Shown here piece by piece: positions 47,016 to 59,459 of a stretch of 64,000 bases of DNA. The notes under the pieces were generated by a model, which worked only from the letters and a program-made list of their open reading frames with translations, made no database searches and was not told where the DNA came from. Location: assembly GCA_000320605.2 (NCBI GenBank), contig KB445801.1:128397-192396 (forward strand), read 5' to 3'. Made by a program: the position numbers and the translations under genes. Within the stretch, counting starts at the first letter, position 1. The number at the start of each line of letters is the position of its first letter. This DNA comes from Gelatoporia subvermispora B. Lineage: Eukaryota > Basidiomycota > Agaricomycetes > Polyporales > Gelatoporiaceae.

Positions 47016-48859
47016 ATGTCTACCCCCGATCGGACTGCCGGAGATTTCGATCCTGCACTCTTCAAGGCGCCAAGCGACGCGATCTTTGGTCATGCGCGCA
47101 AGCGCAGTTTGAGCAAGCCAAGGTCGGACGCGGAAGATCGCCCAGCGACCACTCCAAGTAACCCACCAGTGCAGAAGACAGTACCCAAAGCTCGCGCGGC
47201 TCCTTCGAAGCCCAAGCCAATCCGTAGGCCGGATAGCCCAGACATTGAGACTATTATAGCGAAGACGCCGAGACCGCGCAGACGGTCTTCAGCCACATTC
47301 CCTTCGCCCGCAGCTCGTCTACGCTCCCGGTCATACTCGACATTGGCAAGCGAATCTACGAAGAGTTCCACGTCGAGCGGGAAAGGCAAGGCGAACGAAA
47401 GTTTAGATGACGTGTCCGACTACGGGGTGCTCCTCCAAGAGAGCGTGCCCGAAGATACTGAGGAGGGAGACGGGAGCGAGTCGGATTCAAGCATTGACGT
47501 TCACACACCTCTCCCGTAAGGATCATACTTACTGCACATTTTCCCGCATGACATGAAAGATCTACCAGGCACCTGATGTTCCGTGATGGACTGCTGTCTC
47601 CCCGCTCAAAACTTCTGCCATCAGGAAATGCTCCGAACGGGCCATATCCCTTCCTGTTCAATAACGACGATCAGAACGATTTCGACCGCGCTCGTAGCGC
47701 TTTGAGTATTGTCTCCAACGGTAAATCATTCTATACGCATTGTACATCACATTCTGTCTGACAACGCTCCAGCGACGGTCGGTTCCGTGATGACGAAGTC
47801 AGGATATTGGAAAGATCCTCGAGACACCGAAAGGCGTCGCATTCGGCACAAAGATGGGCATCTTCTACGTGCAGGCATGGGCCTCACGACTGGGCTAGGA
47901 TGGAGTGATAGGTATACTTTTGCTCGAGGATCAAAGTTGAGACGTGGCCTGACGTTGGTATCAGCGAGGACGAAGATGCTCCCTCAATGCTCACCAGACG
48001 TCTCATATCCACGTCCATAGCAAAGCGTCCCGTAGGCACGACATCCCGTACATCCTCCCAGGTGTTGCGAGATTCAGTTGTGGCAGGCCTGTCTCGTTCG
48101 CCCGTTTCTCCGCGACCTTCTGTTCGAGACGTATCAACCAAGACATTCTCTCGTTCGCCATCTAGCTCCATCTCTTCGTTACGCTCAGGGCCGTCCCCCA
48201 AGATAGGGTCGCCAGTTCCAAGGATACCCAGGGCTCGGACCCAATCAAATGTGACGCAATCTACTCTGAGCACGAGCACGAGCACGCTATCCATCGCGTC
48301 AGTGTCCACTGTAGACGCTGGGTCGTCGACAGCCTCGCAATCAAGCTCGACGAGCACCGGGTCTGTCCCGCGCCCGCTTCGGCTCCCACAGTCGGCCCAC
48401 CTGCGACCGCGCCTCGGGCGTTCCGCGACCGGGACATCCATCCACTCGATGATCGATGCTGGCGCGAGGGCGACGCCCGAGCACCAGCGGGCGCGCACGC
48501 TGTCCAATCCGTCCGCCCTGTTTGCCAACACTCAGTCCACCGGGTCCCCGCGCCCCGTGCTGCGACACACGACGCAGCGACACACGACCGCGCAGCCGAC
48601 CACGCCGCAAGGCCGCCGTCTCGCGGGAGCGCCGCCCAGCATCAGCCCAAACTCAGTTCCTACCAGCCCAGCGCCGAGTGGCACTCGATCGCCTACGTCG
48701 CCAACACTCAGGGCGCGCCCGACGGTCGCCGGCCCTCGTCCTAAGCCACGTACTGGAACCGGCATGGTCTACCACAGTAGCGCGGCGTACTCTGCTGGGC
48801 AGCCTGAAACTCGCTATCGGAGCGTATCGATGGCGTCTACCTCATACGGCCGATTTTGA
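47016..48859 (+). CDS. Serine-rich basidiomycete protein of unknown function
   Basis: Exons 47,016-47,515, 47,569-47,720, 47,773-47,911 and 47,965-48,859 join in phase to 561 aa. The N-terminal third is basic and Ser/Pro-rich (FDPALFKAPSDAIFGHARKR, RRPDSPDIETIIAKTPRPRR) and ends in an acidic stretch. The middle has the only compact-looking segment: MFRDGLLSPRSKLLPS, then MTKSGYWKDPRDTERRRIRH and RHKDGHLLRAGMGLTTGLGW. The C-terminal half is low-complexity Ser/Thr/Pro/Arg with an acidic SEDEDAPS junction. There is no signal peptide, membrane segment or known domain. The composition suits a disordered, phosphorylated nuclear or cortical protein, but that is inference only. It diverges from AKR1. 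Confidence 0.75.
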
Positions 48860-49112
48860 AATATATCCGATTCCGCATATCCCTAGTCTTAGTTGGAAAT
48901 CACTCTCGCTCATCGCTAGCATTTCCGTACAGTCGTTTTGCGTTCGTTCACATCGCTATGTCATGCTCGCTATCTATATGCTGGTAAATCTACGTTATAA
49001 TTCGATTCGTCAGTCGATACGTATCACAACGGCACATTTGTACTACTACTTGAAAGAAAATTTCCGAGGGGAACACTTTACAGCAAGAACAGTACGGTGA
49101 CTAGGATGTCGT

Positions 49113-51032
49113 TCAAGCAATAATAATGGGCTTCTCTTTCATGAAACCTTCGATAACTTCGACCGGGATCCCCAGTAGATCCGAAGTGATCTGTGGCGGG
49201 GTAAGAGCCAACCTGAAGGTGACAATATTAGTTATAGGTCATAACATACAGACGGCAGGCACTCAGTATGCTTACCACTGCACGGCACTGAAGTCGGCGA
49301 ACTGAGGGGCCTTGAAGAGCTCCAGAAAAATGAGGGGCTCAGTTGGTGACGTATTCTTTATGTAGTGGCCGTAGGATATGGGGAATACAGCAGTATCTCC
49401 AGGCTGCATCGAGAATATGAGTATTCGGAATTGCCATGACAGCTTACCACGTACCTGGAAGTCGAATGTGCGAGAAGAGCCACTTCCCGCAAAGGCTGTC
49501 GCACGGCCAGTACCACTGATGATGTAGAGCCACTCTGGATAATCGCAAGTGTCACCGATGGCAGATATCAAAGATCCGAGACCCTTGACTTACCGTCATA
49601 CAGGTGCCAGTGCAGCTCCCGCATGCCGTTCGGTTCCACATAGACCAAAGCACTGGCAAGCAGCCTAGAAACGGGGAAGTTAGTCGCTGAGTCTTGGATC
49701 TTAATCCATCCTCCACCGCCAGGTGCCTCCTGCTTTGGCTGTTCATCCAGGTGGAAGACATATGGCATCGGAACCTGTCCGTTAGGGTCCTCGACGGCTT
49801 CCCCGTCAGCCTTCCCGAGCTGCGGCGGGGGAACCTTGCTGGGAAGAATGTACGGATCCTGCTGTGGGATGTTCTGGAGCATGCTAATGTTCACTCCGAA
49901 ATTCTGGGAAACAATGTCGAGAGGGGTACGTGCGAGCCAGTCGGAAAGCATGAAGGTCGTGCCGGTCTCGTCGAAGTTTCCATCGGTGAAGATGAGCAGG
50001 AGCTCTAGACCATCGTCAAGAGCCTGAATCGAGTGAGGCACGCCGGGCGGGAAACTGGATAACCAATTTTATATCGATGATCAAGGACGTCGGTCGTGAA
50101 GATTTCAATGACTCACTAGTAGATATCCGGGTCTGAGCCATTGGTAGGCCCTTTGATGTCCGAGATATAATTCTTCCCATTCTGGTCAACGGTCGCAATG
50201 CGACCATGGCCTCCGAGCATGTATCCCCATTCTGCGACACGGTGCCAGTGCCTACCGACAAGAGAATCAAGTATGAGACATTGAAGAAAAAGGTACATTT
50301 TACTTACAGCTCACGGTATGCATTCGGCGCGAGTCGAATTTCCGCTGCAGCAATATCTTTGGCTAATAAAATGTGAATCAATTATACCGACTCTGGAGTT
50401 TTGACCAGGCAGAGATACGTACACGGTGGGAGATCTGTGATAGTTTGCTCGCGAACGCAGCCTCCCTGAAGTACGTAATTATCGCTTGTCTGATATCTAA
50501 CTTTACTTCAAGCACATACCTTGAGGAGGCGAGTTTTAGACAGAGACATACTCCACTTTAGATTCACGACGCTACCTGATGACATTATTAGTGAATTGCT
50601 GCTGCGCACCGGAGGGAAAGATATACCTTGGTCTGACGTAGGCCCGGCAACGTTATCCAGGTTTTGTTCATCAATTTCGTGATTACTGTTAGCCAGGAAG
50701 GAGGCTCCCAGACCATTGCGCTCCGGCTCTGGGTCGTTCCCATTAAAATTGGCCTCCTGACCAATATCGGGGGGCGCGATCGAGTCGCGTTTGGTAAAGG
50801 GGTCGTAACGCTTGTATTCAGACGGGAGGTAATCGTCCGGCCGCAGGTGACGGGGATCATGCCCTGCGGCTGCACGGCGAGCCAGCGGTCCTAGAGGCTT
50901 CACGTAGGAGCCCTCAGCGAGCTCTCTGCTGAGAAAGTCTCGGATCTGTGGGTCATCGATCGGCGAGGCAAAAAGAGGACGGATTAGAGCAAAGAGAACT
51001 GCGAAGAGTAGAAGGCGGGTTTGGAAGGTCAT
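49113..51032 (-). CDS. Secreted bicupin oxalate decarboxylase 1
   Basis: The enzyme converts oxalate to formate and CO2 with manganese, and in wood-rot fungi it limits oxalate and acidity outside the cell. A signal peptide (MTFQTRLLLFAVLFALIRPL) and a propeptide-like segment precede cupin 1, which has HWHRVAEWGYMLGG and FPPGVPHSIQ (His, His, Glu, His ligands). Cupin 2 has HWHLYD spliced to EWLYIISG by an intron at 49,535-49,593, and later YGHYIKN. The lid loop aligned with the bacterial SENST loop reads FDETGTTF and keeps the Glu (codon at 49,967-49,969). Several short introns break the gene. The C-terminus is GFMKEKPIIIA. The start is the ATG directly before the signal peptide; an upstream in-frame ATG at 51,062 would add ten residues. 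The paralogue lies 2 kb upstream on the same strand. Confidence 0.92.
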
Positions 51033-53039
51033 CGCTCCTAATATACAACCACAGGAAGGCAAAAGCTTGCGTTTTGAGGCGAAGCAGCAAGACCTTTTTT
51101 ATCCTGTGCTCGTTAGCTCGTCATGTGCAGGACTCTGCGCCGATTGACAAGCAAACCTACAGGCGGCCAGGTGCATACACCCTTGGCGTTAATGCAACGG
51201 TACAGACGCTGCGATTGTGATGCGCTAACACGGACATAGCATGCGTGGCCGAAGACAGGCGCACCAATGTCTCAATGTACATTTGCTGATGAATTCGGTA
51301 TATCTAGCAAGTTTTCATGGAGCTTATAGATAGGAGCTGTGATGCAACACGGATGAAGTTCCAACATGAGGCCATCCATCGTTCATGCATGACGCCGGGA
51401 TAGAAGCGGTGTAGGACGTCGGATGCTGAGAATTGAATCGGCAGCAACATCGCTCGCGGATGTTCTCGGGAATGTCTGTCTGCAGTCTATGGAGTTTGTA
51501 TCTAGGACAAGGCGTCCAATCTTTGGCGGGACCGGAAGCATGCTTGCGGCGAGTGGTCGGGGGTTTCAAGACACGAGCGCCGCTGTAGTTGCGCTCCATC
51601 GCCAGATATGTTCAGTTGGAGATGGTTATGCGGGTGGATATGCCTGAGCGGAGCTCATCCAGTGTTCTGGGCCATTCATTGTGATACAGCGGCTATCAGG
51701 TACAGGTTTCCTGGCAGTATTGCGCCCCGGGATAAGCGCTCTGTTTGGCATGTCACTATCTTATGCATGGAAGAGTTACTGCACTGAACCATAATGTCGC
51801 GCAGCCATGATGTGTGTCGTATGAGCCGTGCACATGTGCATCCTCCGAAAGGGTCTGCAAACTTCCTTGCCTGTAGCCTTCATGATCCGGAGTCAGTATG
51901 CAATGTCTCAATTCCGAATTCGTACCCACCATTCGGAATTTGCTCACTAGTCTCGTCCTGTGGACAATCACCATAATGCCCGTCTGAAGTCATTTCAACT
52001 GAGCTGGGTGATCATGCTACTGTTGTGGCGCTATTGCTTCAGTTAGGACTCTGATCAAGCAAGACTATATGCTATGCATGACTCCCTTTCTCATGTATAC
52101 AGTGTACGATCGGATCCCGATTGTTGTCTATTTGCCAGCAATCGGAGACTCCCCAGATTTGCCAGGAGGGAAATGGCAAATGAGTCAGAGCCGCTATTCC
52201 CAAGTGATAGAGTGATTCGTCACACGTGGCTGCCAAAGCTCCCAGCGCAGCTATCCCAGGTCCTGAAGACTGGAGCATGTTGCAACGCACCCCGTCGACG
52301 GCACGAGACCGCCCACTTTAATCAGCGTCCCAGGCTACGGCCACCAAACAATGCAGCGATGAATTTCTGGTTGTTGCGGGAACGGAACTTGCAAGACACA
52401 TATAGACAGAGGTTATGCACTTAGCAACAGAAGAAAGCGCCGTGTACCCAGCAATCGTGACCTCCAGCTCGCGCACGGCGACCCTGCGAAGATTCAGGGA
52501 TCCAGCCAGCCCGAACCCTCCGGCCTGAACCCTCCGAATGTCACGTGCGGATTTCGAGAATGCGCTAGGTCCTCGTGAACCTCATCGCTGCGACGGTGTG
52601 TTCTATTCTTAGGACCGCTACATATCGCCGCGTTAGAATGTGATTGATGCATCTTGATTGTCGATTGGTGACTCCAGTTGTGTTCACGATATGCCGAAAT
52701 GTGCCGACGGTCACCGAGTTATGTCGTATGACGCAACTTACCATGGAGATCCACGTTCTTGAAATTTCCGAACAATGTCATCGAAATCTCTTTTGGCGTG
52801 AGATGATTGCGAACAATAGGTATACACCTGGTGATTTTACGTGCTTTATGCTTTTTGATCAAGTCGCCAATGCACCATTGTCTTGACGATCCACATTCGT
52901 AGGAAACTACAACGTAGTATATTGCAGTCAGAAAATTTCATTATACCATGCATATTAATCCAATACACGAGCAACCGAATGCAGAAGATATATCAAAATA
53001 TAGAATTCGAGAAACACCATCGACACCCTGGAAGAGGCA
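51033..53039. other. Spacer between the two oxalate decarboxylase genes
   Basis: About 2 kb holding the promoter of the first gene and the 3' end of the second. Short open frames show no motif. The inexact palindrome ATTCCGAATTCG and an ATTCGGAAT copy near 51,910-51,940 are noted without a function. Confidence 0.4.
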
Positions 53040-54913
53040 TCACGCAATCACATACTGCTTCTCCTTCTTGAAGCTTTCCACAACAGACGTGGAGATACCC
53101 AAGAGGTCGGCAGTGACTTGCGCAGGCGTGAGGGCCAACCTAATCATTGTGATGTGAGTGCAGAGCCCACACGTTCTCTATTCGGCACGATCCTTACCAT
53201 TGAAGGGCACTGAAGTCGACATACTGATCCGCCTTGAAGAGCTCGAGGAAGATCAAAGGCTCCGTCGGGGACAAATTCTTCATGTAGTGTCCGTAGGAAG
53301 TCGGGAAAACGGCGGTGTCTCCGGGCTTCATATCGAGTCCATTGAGACACGTATTGCACAACAATGACTAGTCACATACCTCGAAGTCAAATGTGCGCGA
53401 GGAACTCGAACCGGCGAAGGCAGTGGCACGACCCGAACCACTGATGATATACAGCCACTCTATTTCTATGGTTCAGGACTCTCCGACTCAATCAGTGGGC
53501 CTTGTACTCACCATCGTTGGTATGCCAGTGCAATTCGCGCATGCCGTTTGGCTCGACAAACACTAGCGCGCTGGCCAACATGGTAGAGAGAGGGAAGTTC
53601 GTCTTCGAATCCTGGATCTTTATCCATCCTCCGCCACCAGGCGCCACAACCTTCTCTTGCTGCGAGATGCGGAAGACGTAAGGCATGTCAGTGGTGCCTT
53701 GAGGGTCGCTGACTGCTTGCTCCGCGGCATCACCAAGCTGAGGCGGCGGGATCGTGCTCGGGAGAATGTAGGGGTCCTTCTGCGGGATGTTCGCGAGGAC
53801 GCTGGTGTTCACACCGAAGTTCTGTGCAACAATATCGAGAGGAGTACGTGCGAGCCAGTCGGAAAGCATGAAGGTCGTGCCGAGTGCGTCGAAGTTACCG
53901 TCCGTGAAGATAAGGAGAATTTCCAAACCATCGTCGAGTGCCTGGATCGAATGGGGTGTACCAGGGGGGAAGCTGCGGGAACAGAGTTAGCGTATTGGCT
54001 ATTTTCACAATCCCGAATTCACGGTTGCTCACTAATAGATATCGGGATCTGAGCCATTAGCCGGGCCCTGAATATCAGAAATATAGTTCTTTCCATTTGC
54101 GTCCACCACGGCGATACGACCGGTACCACCGAGAATATAACCCCACTCTGCCACGCGGTGCCAGTGACTAGAACGGATGTGAGGAATGGTCGCTCGCCGA
54201 ACAACGGGGTACATACAGTTCACGGTAAGCATTAGGAGCCAATCGTAACTCGGCGCCAGCAATATCCTGCGCTGATCGTCGGATTTTAAAGTCAGCAAAG
54301 TAGCAAATTCTCATTGAAGGATACATACACGGCGGAAGATCTGTGATCGTCTGTTCGCGGACCCATCCTCCCTGCGAATATGTCCAGATCAGTCGTAACA
54401 AATGCCACAACTGTACCGCACCTTGAGAAGCCGCGTATGCGACAAAGACATACTCCACTTCAGATTTGGGACAGTGCCTTTTCAAAATATCAAGACCACT
54501 GATGACTGGATATCTGTGGTCTGAGACTTACCTTGATCAGTTGTCGGACCAGCAACGTTATCCAAATTGAGCTCGTCAATTTCGTGATTGCTGTTGCTGA
54601 GGAAGCTTGCCCCGTTGGCTCCGCGAATGGGCTCCGGATCGCTTCCGTTGAAATCCGCAATCTGGCCAACATCCGCACCGGAGATTGCATTCACCGACAC
54701 AGTGTCGCGCTTGGCCATTGTCGGGACGAAATCCTCTGGCCGCAAATGACGCGGACTGCGACCGGACGCGGCTCGGCGAGCGAGAGGTCCAATGGGGTTA
54801 ACCGCTGGATCTGTGCTCGCCATGAACTCCTTGACTTGCGGGTCAAGGAGCGGTGAAGCCGCTGAGATGCCGGCCAAGGCCAGGACGAGAGACGTCAGGA
54901 TATGAGAGTGCAT
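53040..54913 (-). CDS. Secreted bicupin oxalate decarboxylase 2, lid residue changed
   Basis: A paralogue of the preceding gene in tandem, same strand. Signal peptide MHSHILTSLVLALAGISAAS, then the same propeptide pattern (GPLARRAASGRSPRHLRP). Cupin 1 has HWHRVAEWGYILGGTGRI and PHSIQALDDG; cupin 2 has HWHTND followed by EWLYIISG across an intron. The metal ligands of both cupins are present. The lid loop reads FDALGTTF: the residue aligned with the catalytic Glu 162 of the Bacillus enzyme is Ala (codon GCA at 53,885-53,887) where the first paralogue has Glu. The C-terminus is FKKEKQYVIA. Family knowledge predicts oxalate decarboxylation from the ligands, but the lid change makes decarboxylase activity uncertain; an oxidase-like or scavenging role is possible. 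Confidence 0.9.
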
Positions 54914-57131
54914 CTTACTCTAGCTTGTCTGAGAGGGCGGAAGCGCGGTTTGTTCAAGTGCACTGCGACCCTTCTTATACCGCTTCGCCTGCGGGTAAAG
55001 GATGCGATGCCTCGGAGGAGTCGGTGAGTTCGAGAGGGATCCGCATGGTCGGGACGCTCACTACAAATGTCCAGCAAGCACGGAAGCGAAGCGTGCGACG
55101 CTCTTTGCCCAGCGGAACCGCCAGGTATGAGCGTCAGTGATGCTAATGAAACGTGGGATTCGACACCGCACTCCAGGTGAGGTGGAGAGTGTTGTCAAGA
55201 TGACTATGCGAGGAGAGCCTGGCATATCCTTGATGTCGAGAAGCACCCCAGCCGAGCTCAGTCTGCAGGTGTGCATCTATCCAAGTGGACTTCGAGTGCC
55301 ATACCGGAGGAACAACTTCCTCGCGATGGACATGGATCCTACCAAGCAGCGTCGGGCCCGCCTGAGAGAGGGTTGCGCGATCCGAATCCCCAGCGGTCAC
55401 GCGAAGCGCACTCTCGTCTGGGATGTGGGAGATGTATATCTGTGAGCGAATCAAAGTGCAAGGTATTCAGAGAGGCAATGAGAGCATCAACGCTCAGGGC
55501 TTACACAGACAAGGCGATACGAATTCCGAATGTTCGTGACAATTCCGAATCCCCAGAACGGGGTATAATTGTTCATGTCAGACAACGTTTGAACATACCC
55601 TGCAGGCTCACCGTACAGGCCTCATGGAGATTATACCGAGGGTTGCCATTAGCGATGTCGGGGAGGCGACAGAGGGCGGGCAGAAGATCGACAACCGGAC
55701 ATATCGCCCCATGGCGTCATCCCAACATCGGGCGCGCAAAAGATGACCGTAGGCGCCTGAACCCTGCGACCCTTTCGCAGCATGTGCTCAGCGGCAGGGT
55801 GCTGCCGTAGCTGCAGGGCTACTACAGATGGACTTCGGGCAATTAAAATAGCTTTGACGGAACTATGAATAGACCGACTCACCTGATCAAGGGCGTCATA
55901 GGGTCCTCGAGTCTGTGGGGAACGGCGCTAGGACAAAGGAATCTCGAGGGGTTTAGTGCGTAAATCAGGGGTAAAGCGTCTCTCCCCCCCTCCTTCAACA
56001 TGACGGCATGTATACCTAGCAGTTGCCCTCCCCGGCGTAGCGTGCAAATGAATTAGACGGCAATTCAAAGAGCAAAGCTGGGCAGCATAGACTTAAAGCT
56101 GCTTGCGCGCTAGATCAACTAGCAAGGTTGTAGCCCGATCAGGTTAAAGCAGACAAGATTTGCAACCAGGAGGTACAGGCAATCATGATGTGCAAGTGGC
56201 GATCGCTACATTTCCTGTCTATGGAGTTTCAGCCACTGATACTCTGCATGAGCCACCTTTGACAAGTGTCACCGAATGCGTTCGAAGTGGGTGGCAAAAG
56301 ACAGGCAAACAGTGCGAGGAGACGTCAAGAGTCGGCAGTGGGATGACGAAGCGGGGACTGAAGAACGAAGTTGTTGGGCATCATAGGGTCAGCTCGTCTC
56401 GTATATATCACTGCTCAATGCTTACGACGTTGCCCGCCCTTGAGGCACTGAAGCGACCCTCAATTCTCTATTCGTTTTGAGGATGTCATGCCTGAACCCG
56501 GGAGGGCAAGAATTCGGAATTGATCACTGGCAATACTTCGGACAATCAGTTCGGTCGTCCCTCAGAAAATTCAGCTGCGCAGTTGCAACGAGTTGCGCGG
56601 GCGCGGCGAGGCCACCTGGAAGGCGAGCAGTGGAATGCTGGAGATGACCAGTAATATGAGATTCAGGGACATACCGAAGCGCGGACGGAGGGCGCGCAGC
56701 CTTTGACAATCTCAAAATCAGCAACGTCTTCTAGGATTTTACCGAAGGTCGTGCATTTGTCTCGCTTCATTGCGCGCTGTCTCTCCCGAAAGCGAAATTA
56801 CGATTGTATAGGGCGCCTGTTCATTCCTCGTCTCGCGAGGTGTGGATGAAGCCGACTCATCAGCTTCTAGAGTGCATCACTTCCCAGAACTCTTCTGATT
56901 CCTTTCAGAGTGGATGAACGCAGGCGTGTTTTCCTCGAGTCATAGCAGGTGGTCGTAGATGTACGTCTTCTATATTGGCCAGCATACTGAGGCCGTTATC
57001 GATTACTTAACTTTGTACATATTTGCATTTTGGTGTTAAAATGGAAATTATTTCCCATCTGTCCAAATTTTTCTGTTATCACTTGCTCATCATCACTAGC
57101 GACTTCATCCTCTTTCCCCTCCTCACCCAAA
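54914..57131. other. Divergent region between oxalate decarboxylase 2 and eEF1B-gamma
   Basis: About 2.2 kb with no gene recognised. It carries the promoters of both neighbours. A pyrimidine-rich tract just before the eEF1B-gamma start (57,060-57,125) is typical of highly expressed fungal genes. AATTCCGAATNTTCG-like words recur near 55,530-55,555 and 56,512. Confidence 0.4.
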
Positions 57132-58794
57132 ATGTCTTCTATTGGCACCCTCTGGACTACTCCCCAGCAATTCTCTGGGAAGCGCGTAAGTTATGCGGGT
57201 CTTTTGGAAAACCAGAAAGACGGAACTGACGACGGTACGACCATTAGATCCGCGCTGTTGCTGCGTTCGGCGGTGTGTCCGTCGACCTCCCCGAGAAGTA
57301 CACCCACTTCGAGGACAACAAAAAGCCCGAGTTCCTTGCCAAGTTCCCCCACGGCAAGATCCCCGCCTTTGAGTCGAAGGAGGGCTTCAAGCTGACTGAG
57401 GGTGCGGCCATCGCGCGCTACGGTGAGTACGCGTTTCCAAGGAGCATGTTGTCTTCGGAAAGGAAGAGAATCATTCATATCAGTTATCCCTGTCTTAATG
57501 ACTATGTCAACGTGTCGATATGTTCATAATTCTGATCACCTTGAATCTGACACCTGTTTTCGCGAGACTTTTGCTAACCCTTACTTGTAGTTGCTGCCCG
57601 TGCTCCCAACTCTACCCTCCTTGGCTCTTCGCTCGAGGAGGCCGCGCTCATCGACCAATGGGTTTCCTTCGCCGACTCCGAGATCGGCGCGCACACCTAC
57701 CTTGTCTTCCAGCTCGTTCGCGGCATCCTCACTCCCTACGCGAAGCCCGTGAGTCATGGTCACCCTATGAATTGTGACGGTAGCACTAACAATATTCTCC
57801 TTGATAGATCCACACCGCCTTCACTGACCGCCAGATCCGCTCCCTGAAGACCCTCGAGCAGCACCTCGCGACCCGTACCTTCCTCGTTGGCGAGCGCATC
57901 ACCCTTGCCGACATCACCCTCGCCTCCGTCCTCCAGCTCGCGTTCTCAGTCACGATTGACGCGCCCCTCCGCGCGCAGCTCCCCAACACACTGCGTCACT
58001 TCAACACCATCGTGAACCAGCCCCAGCTGAAGGAGATCTTCGGCCAGACTGAGTTCTGCGAGAAGCAGGCGCAGTTCACGCCCCCGGCGAAGGAGAAGAA
58101 GGAGCCCAAGCCCGCTGCCGCGCCCACGCCCAAGGCGGAGAAGAAGCCGAAGAAGGAGGACGACGATGAGGATGATGACCTCGTCCCCAAGGAGGAGCCC
58201 AAGGCGAAGAACCCGCTCGACTTCCTCCCCAAGTCCACCTTCAACCTCGAGGACTGGAAGCGTGCGTACTCCAACAAGGACACTCGTGGCGCTAATGGCT
58301 CCCTTGAGTGGTTCTACCAGAAGTGAGTGGCCCATCTGGCGAGTAGTGTTCCAGTTGCTAACGGATATAACAGCTTTGATGCTGAGGGCTTCTCCGTCTG
58401 GCGCGTTGACTTCAAGTACAACGACGAGCTGACGCAGACGTTCATGTCGTCGAACCAGATTGGTGGGTTCTTCAACCGTCTGGAGGCGTCGCGCAAGTAC
58501 CTTTTCGGCTCGATGGGTGTCCTTGGCGAGACCAACAACTCCATCATCTCCGGTGCTCTGATCGCGCGCGGTCAGGACATCAAGCCCGTCGTTGATGTTG
58601 CCCCTGACTTCGAGTCGTACGAGTACAAGAAGCTCGACCTCAGCAACGCTGACGACAAGGCGTTTTTCGAGGGTGCGCTCGCCTGGGACCTCGAAATCGA
58701 CGGCAAGAAGTGGGTTGATGGCAAGAACGTGAGTACTTGAGTATGACGTTGCGAATCGCTGATCTCTGATCCGTTCCATTTGCAGTTCAAGTAA
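57132..58794 (+). CDS. EEF1G: Translation elongation factor eEF1B, gamma subunit
   Basis: A scaffold subunit of the eEF1B nucleotide-exchange complex that recharges eEF1A with GTP in the cytosol. Exons: 57,132-57,185, 57,248-57,422, 57,591-57,748, 57,808-58,322, 58,374-58,728 and 58,786-58,794. Residues 1-80 form a GST-like N-domain (KPEFLAKFPHGKIPAFESKE); about 85-210 the alpha-helical GST C-domain (FLVGERITLADI). A Lys/Pro/Glu-rich linker with an acidic run (EDDDEDDD) follows. The C-terminal EF1G domain spans about residues 255-420 (NPLDFLPKSTFNLEDWKRAY, SSNQIGGFFNRL, EIDGKKWVDGKNFK). The last exon encodes only Phe, Lys and the stop. Length and domain order match the family. Confidence 0.97.
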
Positions 58795-59459
58795 GCCTGT
58801 ACACCTCCAGGTTCTTGGTTTCTTCTAGCTGTATCATTCCTCCCTGCTTGTCTCGTTACACCTCATTTGCTGGATTGTTGTGTTGTTGCAGTGATATAAA
58901 TTGAAGTGTGAGCATCTTTAGCCTCAGTTGACAGCGAGCAGTTTCGGTCTGCAGAAAGGCTGCTTTTTGCTCTGCAGTATCCCATCTGTTCTTGGCCGAA
59001 CGAGCTCGAACCCCGCAGGCCTCTATGTGGCGTCTATGTGGCTAGTTTTGATCTCCTACCCATTGTTTAAACAAGGTACAGTTTTTTCCTTGTAGCTTCC
59101 CGTAGCGAGAATCTCCGCGTGAATCGGAGACTGGGCGCTTCTTCGGACAAGGGTGGTCCGTGCGTGGGAGTGTTAAACACGTTTTCTTTGTTTGGTGCCG
59201 CTTGCTTGATTCTCACGTGCACCATATATAACGGCCCTCGTGACCGAAGACGTGACCTCGTTTCTTCCCCCGTGATCTCCCCCCGCCTCCCCCGCCGTCG
59301 CGAGTATCGAGCTCATCGCGGCCGACGACGAGCAATCACTCGTCGACGTCGTCCAGACTTGTGTTAATATCAATTAATCAGTCTTTGTCCACCCAGAAGG
59401 GATCCTGTTTGTTGTCACCAAACTCGACGTATACTGTTATCGACGACTGATATCCGAAT
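58795..59459. other. Spacer and bHLH gene promoter/leader
   Basis: About 660 bp. From 59,255 to 59,300 there is a strong C/T-rich tract, then the leader of the bHLH gene. No separate gene is seen. Confidence 0.45.

Noticed and set aside
48456..49100. 214-codon plus-strand frame
   Set aside because: Shifted-frame shadow of the serine-rich gene ending at 48,859; Arg/Pro-rich and without motifs.
51905..56520. Recurring ATTCCGAAT / ATTCGGAAT words in the spacers around the oxalate decarboxylase genes
   Set aside because: Short words with irregular spacing; no known binding protein could be matched, and chance is not excluded.
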